A stretch of DNA of 64,000 nt from Candidatus Rifleibacteriota bacterium (GTDB lineage Bacteria; Muiribacteriota; Ozemobacteria; Ozemobacterales; Ozemobacteraceae). The notes beneath the pieces were generated by a model that saw nothing but the letters and a program-made list of their open reading frames with translations, made no database searches and was not told where the DNA came from. Positions 28,765-37,505 of the stretch are shown in pieces. The stretch's first letter is position 1; each line of letters begins with the position of its first letter. Location of the stretch: assembly GCA_012520995.1 (NCBI GenBank), contig JAAYNI010000013.1:55493-119492 (forward strand). The letters run 5' to 3'. A program made the translations under genes and the position numbers.

Positions 28765-30381
28765 ATGAGCATGTTTAATAAGCCCGCAATAAGGCGCCTT
28801 TCCGCGACATTAGCGATAACGATGTTTCTTTCGCTGTTTATCACGACAGCAGAACCGGTATCGGCTCAATTCATGTCCGGAGGTTCATCGATTTCCGTAA
28901 TAGGTTCCGCTATACCCGAGCTTTCTGCGTTGCAGAATCAGCTTACTACAGCGCAAAATACTCTTACTACGCTGGAAAAAATAGCTACTCCTATATATGG
29001 AGCCGTAGTTCCTAACAATATGGAAGCTATGTCTGTGGCTCAGCGAGTAAAAGCGATCTTGGGTAACGCAAAGGATGTTCTGGGCGAAAACATAGCTCAC
29101 TCCGGAAGTTTTGCAGGTCAGGCTTCGCAGTCAGGACAGGCTGCTCAGGCGCCCATGGCTCCCGGATACAATGACCAGATGTCGCTAGGACTTGGTTCTC
29201 TTGGAAAGACTGCTTCAGGCATTCTTACTTCCGGACCGGCATCGGAGATAATTGCAAGACTGAAGCCTGCAATCGAGGCAGCCAAAATAGCTCTTAATAG
29301 AGTTATAACTGCTACCAGGGCCAGAGTTTTTGCTGTGGGGCAGAGAGTTGGTCTTATAGATCAGAACAAGATCTTTGAAGACGGCAAGGTTATTGATAAG
29401 AGTGAAAGCAAATATTTAAACAAGAAAAAAGACGGTATTTTTTCAAAGCTTTTTAAAAAAGAAGCTCCTGAACCTCAAAAGCCTACATTCACTCAAAAGC
29501 TTTCCACTGGAATAAGCGGCGGTGTACAGGCAGCCAAAGATTCTCTCAAAACCAGTTTTTCTCCTGAGAACTTGATTGTTACCGCGGCAGTCGCGGTAGG
29601 GACAAACTTGGCTATTGACGTGATTCATGGCCAAAAGCCTTCTCTTAAAACGGCTGTTAAACAAGTTGCCAGTCTAGAGTTTGCAGGCAACGTAGTCGGT
29701 TCAGCGATAGGCGCTGCCGGCGGACAGTTTACCGCTACCCTTGTTAAAACATTTGTTCCTGGTATAGCTGGACAGCTAATAGGCGCAGTTGTTCCTGTAA
29801 TGTTTGCTTCCGCTTCGGGTCAAGTGGGTGCGAATCTTATGACTGGTCTCAAAAACGGTGAGTTTTCAATTAGAAAGGCTTTTGAAAAAATCGACAAGGC
29901 AGACTTGATAGGTTCCTCTATAGGTTCTACTATAGGTATGACTTTGGGCACTATGATTCCGATTCCCTATGTTGGAACTATTCTTGGAGGAATGGTTGGC
30001 GGCATGATAGGCAGTAAAGTCGCAAGGTGGGTTTCGGGTCTTTTTGGCAAAAATAAAAAGGTTGCCGATTTGAAAACTCCTGCGCCTGTTGTAGATCCTG
30101 TTCTTCCCAGTGCTGCTGAAATCAATACTTATGGCGTTTATCAAAGAGGAGCTCAGGCACCCTCTTCCAACGTGGCGGTGGAAGCTAGCCGCGGAGATAT
30201 TTCTTCTGATAGGCTTGCTCAGCTTCTCAAAGAGACGGAAGAAAACTATTATAAGGCTTATCTTGAATATAACAGACGAGTGTCGGCCAATGACATGGAA
30301 GGCGCTAAAGCGGTATTCAAAGATTTGCAAAGATTTTCAGACGACTATTCTCTCTTGAAACGTGCTCTCTCAGCAAATTGA
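28765..30381 (+). CDS. Exported glycine-zipper protein, unknown
   Basis: The 538-residue protein has a signal peptide ending near VSAQ. After a helical region (SALQNQLTTAQNTLTTLEK), the centre contains two glycine-zipper-like blocks, VVGSAIGAAGGQFTA and IGSTIGMTLGTMIPIPYVGT then GGMVGGMIGSKVARW. Such blocks insert in or pack on membranes. The tail is helical, with EENYYKAYLEYNRRVSANDM. It is strongly expressed by inference, having a near-perfect promoter and AGGAGG. The gene at 62130 has a shorter product with a similar tail layout. No family is recognised. Confidence 0.8.
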   Translation: MSMFNKPAIRRLSATLAITMFLSLFITTAEPVSAQFMSGGSSISVIGSAIPELSALQNQLTTAQNTLTTLEKIATPIYGAVVPNNMEAMSVAQRVKAILGNAKDVLGENIAHSGSFAGQASQSGQAAQAPMAPGYNDQMSLGLGSLGKTASGILTSGPASEIIARLKPAIEAAKIALNRVITATRARVFAVGQRVGLIDQNKIFEDGKVIDKSESKYLNKKKDGIFSKLFKKEAPEPQKPTFTQKLSTGISGGVQAAKDSLKTSFSPENLIVTAAVAVGTNLAIDVIHGQKPSLKTAVKQVASLEFAGNVVGSAIGAAGGQFTATLVKTFVPGIAGQLIGAVVPVMFASASGQVGANLMTGLKNGEFSIRKAFEKIDKADLIGSSIGSTIGMTLGTMIPIPYVGTILGGMVGGMIGSKVARWVSGLFGKNKKVADLKTPAPVVDPVLPSAAEINTYGVYQRGAQAPSSNVAVEASRGDISSDRLAQLLKETEENYYKAYLEYNRRVSANDMEGAKAVFKDLQRFSDDYSLLKRALSAN

Positions 30382-30391
30382 AGTGATGCTG

Positions 30392-30420
30392 TTGACAAAG
30401 GTTTAAGCAAAAGTTACAAT
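30392..30420 (+). promoter_or_regulatory. Sigma-70 promoter upstream of flgM
   Basis: TTGACA at 30392-30397 and TACAAT at 30415-30420 are separated by exactly 17 bases. It begins about ten bases after the preceding stop and lies about 120 bases before the flgM ATG. Confidence 0.75.
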
Positions 30421-30437
30421 AGTTTCTATGCTTATGC

Positions 30438-30465
30438 TAAAATAATCAATGAGCATTTCCGATAT
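30438..30465 (+). promoter_or_regulatory. Possible flagellar sigma-28 promoter for flgM
   Basis: TAAA at 30438-30441 and TCCGATAT at 30458-30465 resemble the sigma-28 consensus TAAA-N15-GCCGATAA, with a spacing of 16. The position, just downstream of a sigma-70 promoter and upstream of flgM, matches the usual dual control of this gene. Confidence 0.5.
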
Positions 30466-30538
30466 CCTTACTTGGAGGCGTTCCCTAACAATTAAAATAA
30501 ATAACGGGGAAACGTACTAAGGGAGTTTAGGAGGAACC

Positions 30539-30931
30539 ATGAAGGTTTCTAACAGTATCGATGTAACAAAAATCTATCAGGAACAGGTCAAGAAAGCAGG
30601 CAAAACACAGTCTGCGGATGCTGGCAAGTTTGACAGGATAATGGCAGAAGCGGGAGCCGCTAAGGCGGATTCCTCCAAAGATGTGTCTTCTGTCAAAGGA
30701 ACTCCTGTTCAAGGCTTGAAACAGGAAGGCCCAGCGAAAACCCAGCCGCGCACCAGAATGGAGACAATCCATTTTGCAGCCGAAGCTGTAGCTGTGTCCC
30801 CTGATGTCAGAACTGAAAAGGTGGACAGAATTAAAGCCCTCTATGAAGCAGGGCAATATAATGTCTCTCCTGAAGCAGTAGCTGAAAAGCTTTGGGCTTC
30901 CGGTATTTTGACCAGATCTTGGGAAGGTTGA
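30539..30931 (+). CDS. flgM: FlgM, anti-sigma-28 factor
   Basis: The 130-residue protein is disordered and Lys/Ala/Ser rich. Its C-terminus RTEKVDRIKALYEAGQYNVS, then EAVAEKLW, is the FlgM sigma-binding region. FlgM holds the flagellar sigma factor FliA inactive until the hook is complete. AGGAGG lies just upstream. It is followed at nine bases by the flgN gene, the usual order. Confidence 0.85.
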   Translation: MKVSNSIDVTKIYQEQVKKAGKTQSADAGKFDRIMAEAGAAKADSSKDVSSVKGTPVQGLKQEGPAKTQPRTRMETIHFAAEAVAVSPDVRTEKVDRIKALYEAGQYNVSPEAVAEKLWASGILTRSWEG

Positions 30932-30939
30932 TTTAAGGC

Positions 30940-31431
30940 TTGAATAAAGCTGAAACTCTCAAGAATATTTTAGAAAAAGAGCTGGACTTATGTTCAGCTC
31001 TTTTTCAATTCAGCGAAGAGAAAAAACGTTTGCTTTCAGGAAAGGAACATGATGGACTGGATGTGATTGTCCGTCGCGAAACTGAAGCTGTTGAGGAACT
31101 GGCGAAGCTTGATAGGGAACGTGAAAAGCTTTTTTCTCTTTTTCCCGGTGATCCGCCACTTTCTTTTAATGATTTTCTTTCGCAAGTTGATGACTTGGCA
31201 TTAAAAGATTCTCTTTCGCAAATCGCTGCAGAGCTTAAAGAAGTTATGCGGAAAATCAAAGAGAACAACAGATTCAACGATAAAATTGCTACGGAAAATG
31301 CAGAGTTTGCAAAGTATATGATCGGACTTGCTGCCAGAGTTTCGGAGAGGCCTACTTATGGTCCTGATCCAGTCTCCGGCAATAAACCTCAAAGGACTCA
31401 GACGCGCTCTATTTTTGACCGCAAGGTCTAG
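30940..31431 (+). CDS. flgN: FlgN-family flagellar chaperone
   Basis: The 163-residue, almost entirely helical protein has the size and pattern of FlgN, the chaperone for the hook-filament junction proteins FlgK and FlgL. Typical features are the LxxLLxxExxxxxxLxxxxxEK start (ILEKELDLCSALFQFSEEKK) and DVIVRRETEAVEELAKLDRER. Translation starts at TTG, with AAGG five bases upstream. The flgK and flgL genes are not adjacent; a repeat element lies right after the stop. Confidence 0.8.
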   Translation: MNKAETLKNILEKELDLCSALFQFSEEKKRLLSGKEHDGLDVIVRRETEAVEELAKLDREREKLFSLFPGDPPLSFNDFLSQVDDLALKDSLSQIAAELKEVMRKIKENNRFNDKIATENAEFAKYMIGLAARVSERPTYGPDPVSGNKPQRTQTRSIFDRKV

Positions 31432-31446
31432 CCCTTAAAATCGAGG

Positions 31447-31654
31447 ACTAGTGCTTTGTTTTTCTCTGAAACTTTCGGCTGTTTATCAGCATCACAAAGC
31501 AGTTTTTAGCTGTAATCTTGAGTTGCTAGACAATTAAACTCGCCACTCAACACTCACCACTCGTCACTGTGCGATCTTAGTGCCTGCCAACGATGATTTA
31601 TCGTAGAGCTGGATCTCTGTAAAAAGGAAGTTTTAGACAAAACAAAGCACTAGT
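31447..31654. mobile_element. 208-bp MITE-like element with 16-bp terminal inverted repeats
   Basis: ACTAGTGCTTTGTTTT at 31447-31462 is matched exactly by its reverse complement at 31639-31654. Inside are the family core (CAAAGCAGTTTTTAGCTGTAAT), the CT-rich block CTCGCCACTCAACACTCACCA, then GTGCGATCTTAG and GGAAGTTTTAGAC. It contains no transposase or open frame. Related ends occur at 46244, 48594 and 61754. It fills the gap between the convergent flgN and PPDK-like genes. Confidence 0.75.
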
Positions 31655-31657
31655 TGG

Positions 31658-34600
31658 TTAAATGGTGCCTCCGTCGGGTTCGTGTTTGCCCAAGTAGACG
31701 CTTCCGGAGCGTCCGTCAATGCTGAGCCAGTCGCCAGAGGATATTTTCCGGTCGTCGACATAACAACAGGACTCTGTTTCGAAAACTCGAAGTTTGTTAA
31801 AGCCGACAACGCCAACTTTTCCTAGCTGCGGAATAGTGACTGCTGCATGGCTGGTTCGGCCGCCTCTGGCAGTTAAAATGCCTTCTACTTCCATTAGGAG
31901 CGGAACGTCTTCTGGGACAGTGTCGGGACGTATCAATATGAGATTGTCGCCTGGGTTTTCTTTTCTCATTTTTTCTATTTCGCTGAGTTTGAAGACGGCT
32001 CTGCCCGCCATTGCGCTGCCGCTTACTCCTACGCCTGTTCCTGCGTGAGATTGAAGAAGTTCTTGTGTGGGCTTGAATGAGAGTGTAAGAGTTTCTTTTT
32101 CTTGATATTGATCTCTGGTTTGCAGTATGTAAAGGTCGTCTTTTGTCGGACCTTCAAAGGTGAACTCTATTTCTTGGTGTCCGAAGCCTTTTTCTTTGGT
32201 CAGGGATTCGGCTAGTCTCAATAAGCGTTTGTAAACATCTGGGAACTTGGTTTCAAGTGAGATGTTAGAGTTTCTTTTTTCTTTTATTCTCTGATATTCG
32301 GAGATAGGGAAGGTTTCTATCAAACCTGAAACAATGTCGTCTCCTTGAACTCCAAAAAAGAAATCTCCGAAAAGTCTTACGTCTTGGCTCGAGCCTTGCG
32401 GATCTTTTGTGAAAGTGACACCAGAACCAGAGTGCTCATTTAGATTGCCGAAAACCATTGTCTGAACTGTAACCGCCGTTCCCCAATCGTTTGATATGTT
32501 CATTTGCTTTCTGTAAACCCTGGCTCTTGGGGAATTCCATGAAGCGAATGTCTGCATTACGGCATAGCTGAGCTGATTCATTGGGTTTTCTTCAACTATG
32601 ACACCTTCTTTTGCCATGTTTTCTTTGTAGAGCATGGCAAGATCGCGCATTTGTTGAGGAGAGAAGGAGAGTTTTTTCTCTATTCCGAATTTACTTTTGA
32701 AGATATATATTATCCGGTCAAAGAAATCTCTGCTTAAACCTTCATTCATTCCCCAGCTTTGCAAAAAACGTCTATAACTGTCCCATGCTGCCCAGGCGAA
32801 TGCCGGATTTTGTGAGAGGGATTCGCATATTTCTTCATTAATTCCAACATTGAGAAAAGTGTCCATCATGCCTGGCATGGATATGGCTGCACCGCTTCTC
32901 ACGGAGAGAAAGAGCGGGTTTTCTTTTGACGCGAATTGCTTTCCTGTGGCTTCTTCTAGTTTTTTTATTTCAAGGTTTATGCGTCTGTTCAGGTCTTTGA
33001 GCATTCCGGAATATCCCATGACCGCATCAAAGCAGCGGTATACTTCCGTTGTTATGATGAAGCCTCTGGGCACAGGAAAGCCGAAGGAAGCCAGTCTCTT
33101 TAACCAATAGGCTTTATTTCCTAAGAGGATTTGATTATCCATATGGGAGTTTTCTTCGTAGATCTGAGTAAGCGTTATGTCAGGGTTATAGGTTATCACA
33201 AGATTCAGCATTGCCTTCTGGTCTTTAAACTTCTCAAGCTCCATTTTTAAAATATTGATAATATTCTCAATTAAATTATCAAGGACTTGCAAGCTGAAGG
33301 CGGAAGATATTAGGGAGCGTGAAAAGTTTTCTGATATTTCTAGCAGCGAGGCTTTGTTGAATGCTGGATATGGTGTTGAAGCCTCATGTTGATTATCAAA
33401 AAGTTGTTTAATTATGACAGGCATATTTCGTCTGTGGACATCAATGTAATAGTTTTTGATAATATCTTGAATTACTTTAGAGATTCCTAGAAATATATCA
33501 AGATATTGATCGATTGAGAAGAGTTTGATGCTCATTCCAGTTTTCAGCATGTTTATTCTGCCTGCAAGCTGTCTTTGAGGGATGCCGTCCAAAGCTAGGG
33601 CTTTTGCAAACATTGGCAGGTGCGAGTGGATTTTCATTATTGAGCTTTTTGTTATGAATCCAGCTGTTTTCATTGATTCAGCAAGCTGTTCGAAAAGAGC
33701 TTTGCCCAGAGATTCCAGTTTGAGCGAAAGACTCATTGCGTCAAACTTTGCTTCTTTGTAGACTCCGTACATTGATGGTATGCCGGCTGCTATGTGTCTT
33801 TTGAAGTAAATGTTTTCGTCCGGTTCCGTTTGTTCGGGTGACAGTATGATTTCTTGGAGTTTGTCCAAGAAGTCCAGCACTATTTGCAGCGAAAGTGCCG
33901 TATCGCCGTTTTCGAGAGAGTTTGAGAGGCGTTTGATGTTTATTTGGCTGAAAAGATTAGAATTTTTGAGATCTTTGAGCAGGTCTACCGGCTTAGGGTT
34001 GTATTTCTTTACAAGAAGCTGATAGCTTCTTATGACTAAGTAGGCTCGATTTTTGTCTGAATCGGAAACTTCGGTGTCTTCCAGTATTTCCAAAAGCTCT
34101 TCTTTTGTGATTTTGATGAGCGTTTCAGGCTCCAGGTTTGTTTTTTCCGAGATTTTTTTGAAACAGGCGCTCATATTGATGAAATAGTCTTCGTTGGAAT
34201 ATATTTGCTCGAAAATTTCAGGAGGCACAAAATCTCTTATGCACTCTTTGTCTCCTGATATCCAATATCGAAATGCAGAGTAGAGAAAGTCGGTGAGTTT
34301 GTTGTTGCTTTCCACATGTATCACTTTTCTGATAAAATGCAGAAGCACGTCTCGTCTGTGATAGGCTTCATCGGCCATTGTGGAAGTTTCTCGGAGTTCC
34401 CCTTCCGCTCCTATTTCGTTGTAAAAAGCGGGAAATATTCGCATTAACTGCTTTGAGAGATTCGTGTTGTGGATAATTCCTGCATTCAGATAAGCTGTGA
34501 TGTCTCTTTGGAATAGGTCTGTATCTTTTATCAAGACTCCGCCTATCTTTAAATTGATAATGAGTGCCGAAAGCAGACGTCTGGTCCATTGTGGACGCAT

Positions 34601-35884
34601 GCTGATGATTTCAAGCCATGTTCTGATATTTTTGATATGTTCAGGATTTGACTGTATTTGCCATTCGGTGTTTGCGGCTTCGATTTCAGGATATTGGAAG
34701 CCGCAGTCTATGATTTCTTCTTGAAGAAGCTCAAAGATTTCTCTGTCTTCTGTTTCTAGTATTTCTTTGGCCAGAGAGAGCATGCAATTGAGGGTAATAC
34801 TGACAAATTTCTTTTGGGGAAAACATTTTTTTAGTAATTTGAATGTATTTTTGACAAAGTCTGTTCTGTATTCTTCTTTTTCTTCTTGGAAAGCTTTGGT
34901 GAGTGAACGGTTGATTTCTTGAAGAGACTGAGTGTGAATTTCTTTCAAATGCTCAAATGAAATGACGGAAAAAAGGTAATCCAGTTTGGTGGTATTTCGC
35001 ATCCGAGCGAATTCGGGGGCTTTGTCGATGTGATCGGCTGCGGCCATGTATCCGCCCAGAATGGTGTTGTAGTCGGGGATTTTCGACAGTTCGTTGAAGA
35101 CTTCTTCTGGCTGGGCGTTGCTTATCTCGATCCACTCCAGTTTTTCGCTGAAGTTGCGTATGGTTTTGTGCGAGAGGGATGTTAGAAGGTTTGTCAGGTT
35201 TTTTCTGATTTCTTCGCTTCCCGAATTTTCGTCATTCGGCAGAAGATCGGCTCCGGAAGATTCCATGAACCATTCGGCTGGATCGGGAGATGATAGCCAA
35301 AAGTCATAAGTTTGTTTGAAAGAGTCGAAAGTCAGCTGTCTGAAGGATTTGAGTTCAAGCAGTGTTGCTGCAGCCTTGTCTTTAAGGATTGGCTTGAGCA
35401 GGGAAGAGCATTTTCTGAGAACCGAACCGTCGCTGCTTCCCATTTTTATAAGTTCTGAAAAGACTTTGTTCAGCAGCGGAGTGTTTCTTTCCATTAAGTC
35501 TTTGCTTTCGGCAAGGAGAGTTCTGATGAAGTCGAAAAGAAATCTCAGGGTTTTTTCTTTGGTTTCTTCTGAGGCATCTGAAGAAAGTATCTGAAAATAA
35601 ATGTCGAATATCGTGGAAATTGCTTCTTTGCCTTTTGGGTGCGGGCTGAATTTGTAAAAATCGTTTATTGAAAAACTTCTCAGTCCTTCGGAGACAAACT
35701 CCCAGTTTACAAATGGGTGATTGAGTTCTGTCAGGAGTTCTTTTACTCTTTTGTGCACCCCGAACCAAGATTCTACTGAGTTCAAGAGCGGGAGGTATTT
35801 CAGGGGGATCCTGACATCGGCGGCTGTTGTTGCCATATTGGCTTTTAATGCGGAGGAAACTATTGTCTTTTCTGAATCTGCCAT
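31658..35884 (-). CDS. PPDK-derived ATP-grasp/phosphohistidine protein with a giant N-terminal extension
   Basis: The 1408-residue protein has three parts. Residues 1 to about 900 are helical and match nothing I recognise. Residues from about 915 form the pyruvate phosphate dikinase ATP-grasp domain, with GNKAYWLKRLASFGFPVPRG and the diagnostic SVRSGAAISMPGMMDTFLNV at about 995-1012. Near the end is the swivelling phosphohistidine domain GGRTSHAAV, with His1346. The protein stops about 60 residues later, so the PEP/pyruvate TIM barrel of PPDK is absent. It should phosphorylate its own histidine from ATP and pass phosphate to an unknown acceptor, possibly bound by the extension, as rifampicin phosphotransferase does with another substrate. 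Confidence 0.88.
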   Translation of the reverse strand: MADSEKTIVSSALKANMATTAADVRIPLKYLPLLNSVESWFGVHKRVKELLTELNHPFVNWEFVSEGLRSFSINDFYKFSPHPKGKEAISTIFDIYFQILSSDASEETKEKTLRFLFDFIRTLLAESKDLMERNTPLLNKVFSELIKMGSSDGSVLRKCSSLLKPILKDKAAATLLELKSFRQLTFDSFKQTYDFWLSSPDPAEWFMESSGADLLPNDENSGSEEIRKNLTNLLTSLSHKTIRNFSEKLEWIEISNAQPEEVFNELSKIPDYNTILGGYMAAADHIDKAPEFARMRNTTKLDYLFSVISFEHLKEIHTQSLQEINRSLTKAFQEEKEEYRTDFVKNTFKLLKKCFPQKKFVSITLNCMLSLAKEILETEDREIFELLQEEIIDCGFQYPEIEAANTEWQIQSNPEHIKNIRTWLEIISMRPQWTRRLLSALIINLKIGGVLIKDTDLFQRDITAYLNAGIIHNTNLSKQLMRIFPAFYNEIGAEGELRETSTMADEAYHRRDVLLHFIRKVIHVESNNKLTDFLYSAFRYWISGDKECIRDFVPPEIFEQIYSNEDYFINMSACFKKISEKTNLEPETLIKITKEELLEILEDTEVSDSDKNRAYLVIRSYQLLVKKYNPKPVDLLKDLKNSNLFSQINIKRLSNSLENGDTALSLQIVLDFLDKLQEIILSPEQTEPDENIYFKRHIAAGIPSMYGVYKEAKFDAMSLSLKLESLGKALFEQLAESMKTAGFITKSSIMKIHSHLPMFAKALALDGIPQRQLAGRINMLKTGMSIKLFSIDQYLDIFLGISKVIQDIIKNYYIDVHRRNMPVIIKQLFDNQHEASTPYPAFNKASLLEISENFSRSLISSAFSLQVLDNLIENIINILKMELEKFKDQKAMLNLVITYNPDITLTQIYEENSHMDNQILLGNKAYWLKRLASFGFPVPRGFIITTEVYRCFDAVMGYSGMLKDLNRRINLEIKKLEEATGKQFASKENPLFLSVRSGAAISMPGMMDTFLNVGINEEICESLSQNPAFAWAAWDSYRRFLQSWGMNEGLSRDFFDRIIYIFKSKFGIEKKLSFSPQQMRDLAMLYKENMAKEGVIVEENPMNQLSYAVMQTFASWNSPRARVYRKQMNISNDWGTAVTVQTMVFGNLNEHSGSGVTFTKDPQGSSQDVRLFGDFFFGVQGDDIVSGLIETFPISEYQRIKEKRNSNISLETKFPDVYKRLLRLAESLTKEKGFGHQEIEFTFEGPTKDDLYILQTRDQYQEKETLTLSFKPTQELLQSHAGTGVGVSGSAMAGRAVFKLSEIEKMRKENPGDNLILIRPDTVPEDVPLLMEVEGILTARGGRTSHAAVTIPQLGKVGVVGFNKLRVFETESCCYVDDRKISSGDWLSIDGRSGSVYLGKHEPDGGTI

Positions 35885-35939
35885 TTCAATCCTTCTTTCC
35901 TTCTGTTGGAAGATATAATATCAGAAATAGGGAAGGGTA

Positions 35940-36204
35940 GGCAATATGCAGGCGCTTCGTTGCGGCTTGAAGCTCGTCTTTTTTTTATTTACAGGTTGCA
36001 ATAGGCGGTGAGCATTGCTTGGCGGATAGTGGATGGGGTAAAGAAAAAACGCATTGCTGCTTTAATTTTCTCTGCGGTTTATGATGCTGCTCAAGTATTG
36101 TTGGGATTTGTTTCTTTAAAAAGGTGATTCCAGTTGCTTGTTAGCGCCTTAAAAGCGGTTATTATTTTCAGTAATTGGTTCTAAGTAATTTCACTCGCCG
36201 CTTG
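35940..36204. repeat. Repeat-rich spacer after purD
   Basis: There is no gene. GGCGGTGAGCATTGCTTGG and GCGGATAGTGGATGG at about 36005-36037 are AGTGG-type blocks. A degenerate core, ATTGGTTCTAAGTAATTTCACTCGCC, follows near 36174-36199. The CT-rich part then reads straight into the last codons of purD, so the purD C-terminal SAD may be encoded by repeat sequence. Confidence 0.55.
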
Positions 36205-37467
36205 TTAGTCAGCACTCGGCAGTGTTTTTTTTCCTATGTCTCTTCTGTAGAAGACATTTTGCAAGGTAAGGCGGCCGATGTCTTTATAGCAGGTTTCTGT
36301 TGCTGCTTCTGGGGTTAGTCCGACTGCGGTTACGGTGAGCAGTCTTCCGGTTTTGAAGTCGTAGCCCTTTCTGTCTTCGGAGAATGAGCATGAAGAATAG
36401 TAAACGCGGGAATTTTCCAGTTTGTCTTCGCCTATGATCACGGGTATGGCGTTTTCGCTCTCGGGATAGCCTTTTCTTGCCAAAACTACGGCTGTCGCTG
36501 AATGCTTTCCGAAAGCTACTTCGGAGCCTGCCGAGGTTAGGCGGCCTTCGGAACAATCTTTCAAAAGGGCTGCCAGATCGCCTCTGAAACGGCTTAGCAC
36601 GGCTTGGGCTTCGGGATCTCCAAAGCGGGCGTTGAACTCCAGAACATAGATGTCATTGCCGCTGAGCATCAGTTGTATGGAAAGAAAACCTCTGAAAGCA
36701 ATGTTGTCTTTTCTGAGTCCTTCTATGAGAGGGGTTACTATTTCGCTAACAATTTTTTGTTCCAGTTCTGATGTGAGGTCCGGGGAGGGGCTGAGAGCTC
36801 CCATGCCGCCTGTGGTGGCGCCAGTATCCGATTCGCCTGCGCGTTTGTAGTCTCTGCAGGAGCTGAAAGAAATCCACTGTTCTCCGTCGGTGAGAATTAT
36901 ATAGGATGACTCGGTTCCCTTGATTTTTTCCTGAATAATTACCGGCGGTTTTTTATTTTTCAGGAGATCGAGAGCTTTGATTTTCGCCTCCTGGGAGGTT
37001 TCGCAGACTGACACTCCTTTTCCGTGAGCCAATCCGTCGCATTTGACGACCGTCATGGAAGGGTGGGAGTCGATGGCGGCTTCGGCTTCCTCGGGGGTAA
37101 AGACTATGGCTGTTTTTGGTGTTTTGATGCCATATCTTGTCATAAAGTCAAAAGCGAAGGCTTTGGATGTTTCTATTTTTCCCGCGGTGCCTGCGGGACC
37201 TATTACAGGTATGCCTTCTTGCAGCAGTTTGTCCATAAAACCGCTTTCGGCATAGTTCGAGGAGCCTGGAATTACCAGGTTGACGCGGCTTTTGGCCGTC
37301 TTGAGAAAGTTTTCCAGGCGGTCTTCCGGGATTCTTTCGCAAATAGAGATTTTTTCCATGCCTGCGTTGCCTGGGCAGGCGTAGATTTTGCGAACCCTGG
37401 GGGAGTTTGCCAAGGAATATGCGAATGCGTGTTCTCTAGCTCCGGAACCCAATAAAAGTATGTTCAT
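36205..37467 (-). CDS. purD: Phosphoribosylamine-glycine ligase
   Basis: This enzyme makes glycinamide ribonucleotide in purine synthesis. The 420-residue protein shows GSGAREHA at the start and GLAHGKGV near residue 145. The ATP-grasp segment has DTGATTGGMGALSPS (near 217) and VLEFNARFGDPEAQ (near 275). The glycine-rich loops and the GARS C-terminal domain are complete. The final residues run into a repeat element. It is divergent from the zinc-ribbon gene, and a possible leaderless promoter sits just upstream. Confidence 0.95.
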   Translation of the reverse strand: MNILLLGSGAREHAFAYSLANSPRVRKIYACPGNAGMEKISICERIPEDRLENFLKTAKSRVNLVIPGSSNYAESGFMDKLLQEGIPVIGPAGTAGKIETSKAFAFDFMTRYGIKTPKTAIVFTPEEAEAAIDSHPSMTVVKCDGLAHGKGVSVCETSQEAKIKALDLLKNKKPPVIIQEKIKGTESSYIILTDGEQWISFSSCRDYKRAGESDTGATTGGMGALSPSPDLTSELEQKIVSEIVTPLIEGLRKDNIAFRGFLSIQLMLSGNDIYVLEFNARFGDPEAQAVLSRFRGDLAALLKDCSEGRLTSAGSEVAFGKHSATAVVLARKGYPESENAIPVIIGEDKLENSRVYYSSCSFSEDRKGYDFKTGRLLTVTAVGLTPEAATETCYKDIGRLTLQNVFYRRDIGKKTLPSAD

Positions 37468-37476
37468 TGCGGCGAT

Positions 37477-37505
37477 ATGATATTACAAAATTCTTAAATG
37501 TTCAA
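37477..37505 (-). promoter_or_regulatory. Possible promoter of purD
   Basis: On the minus strand TTGAAC (37500-37505) and TATCAT (37477-37482) are 17 bases apart. Transcription would start within a few bases of the purD ATG at 37467, again suggesting a leaderless or near-leaderless mRNA. Confidence 0.4.
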
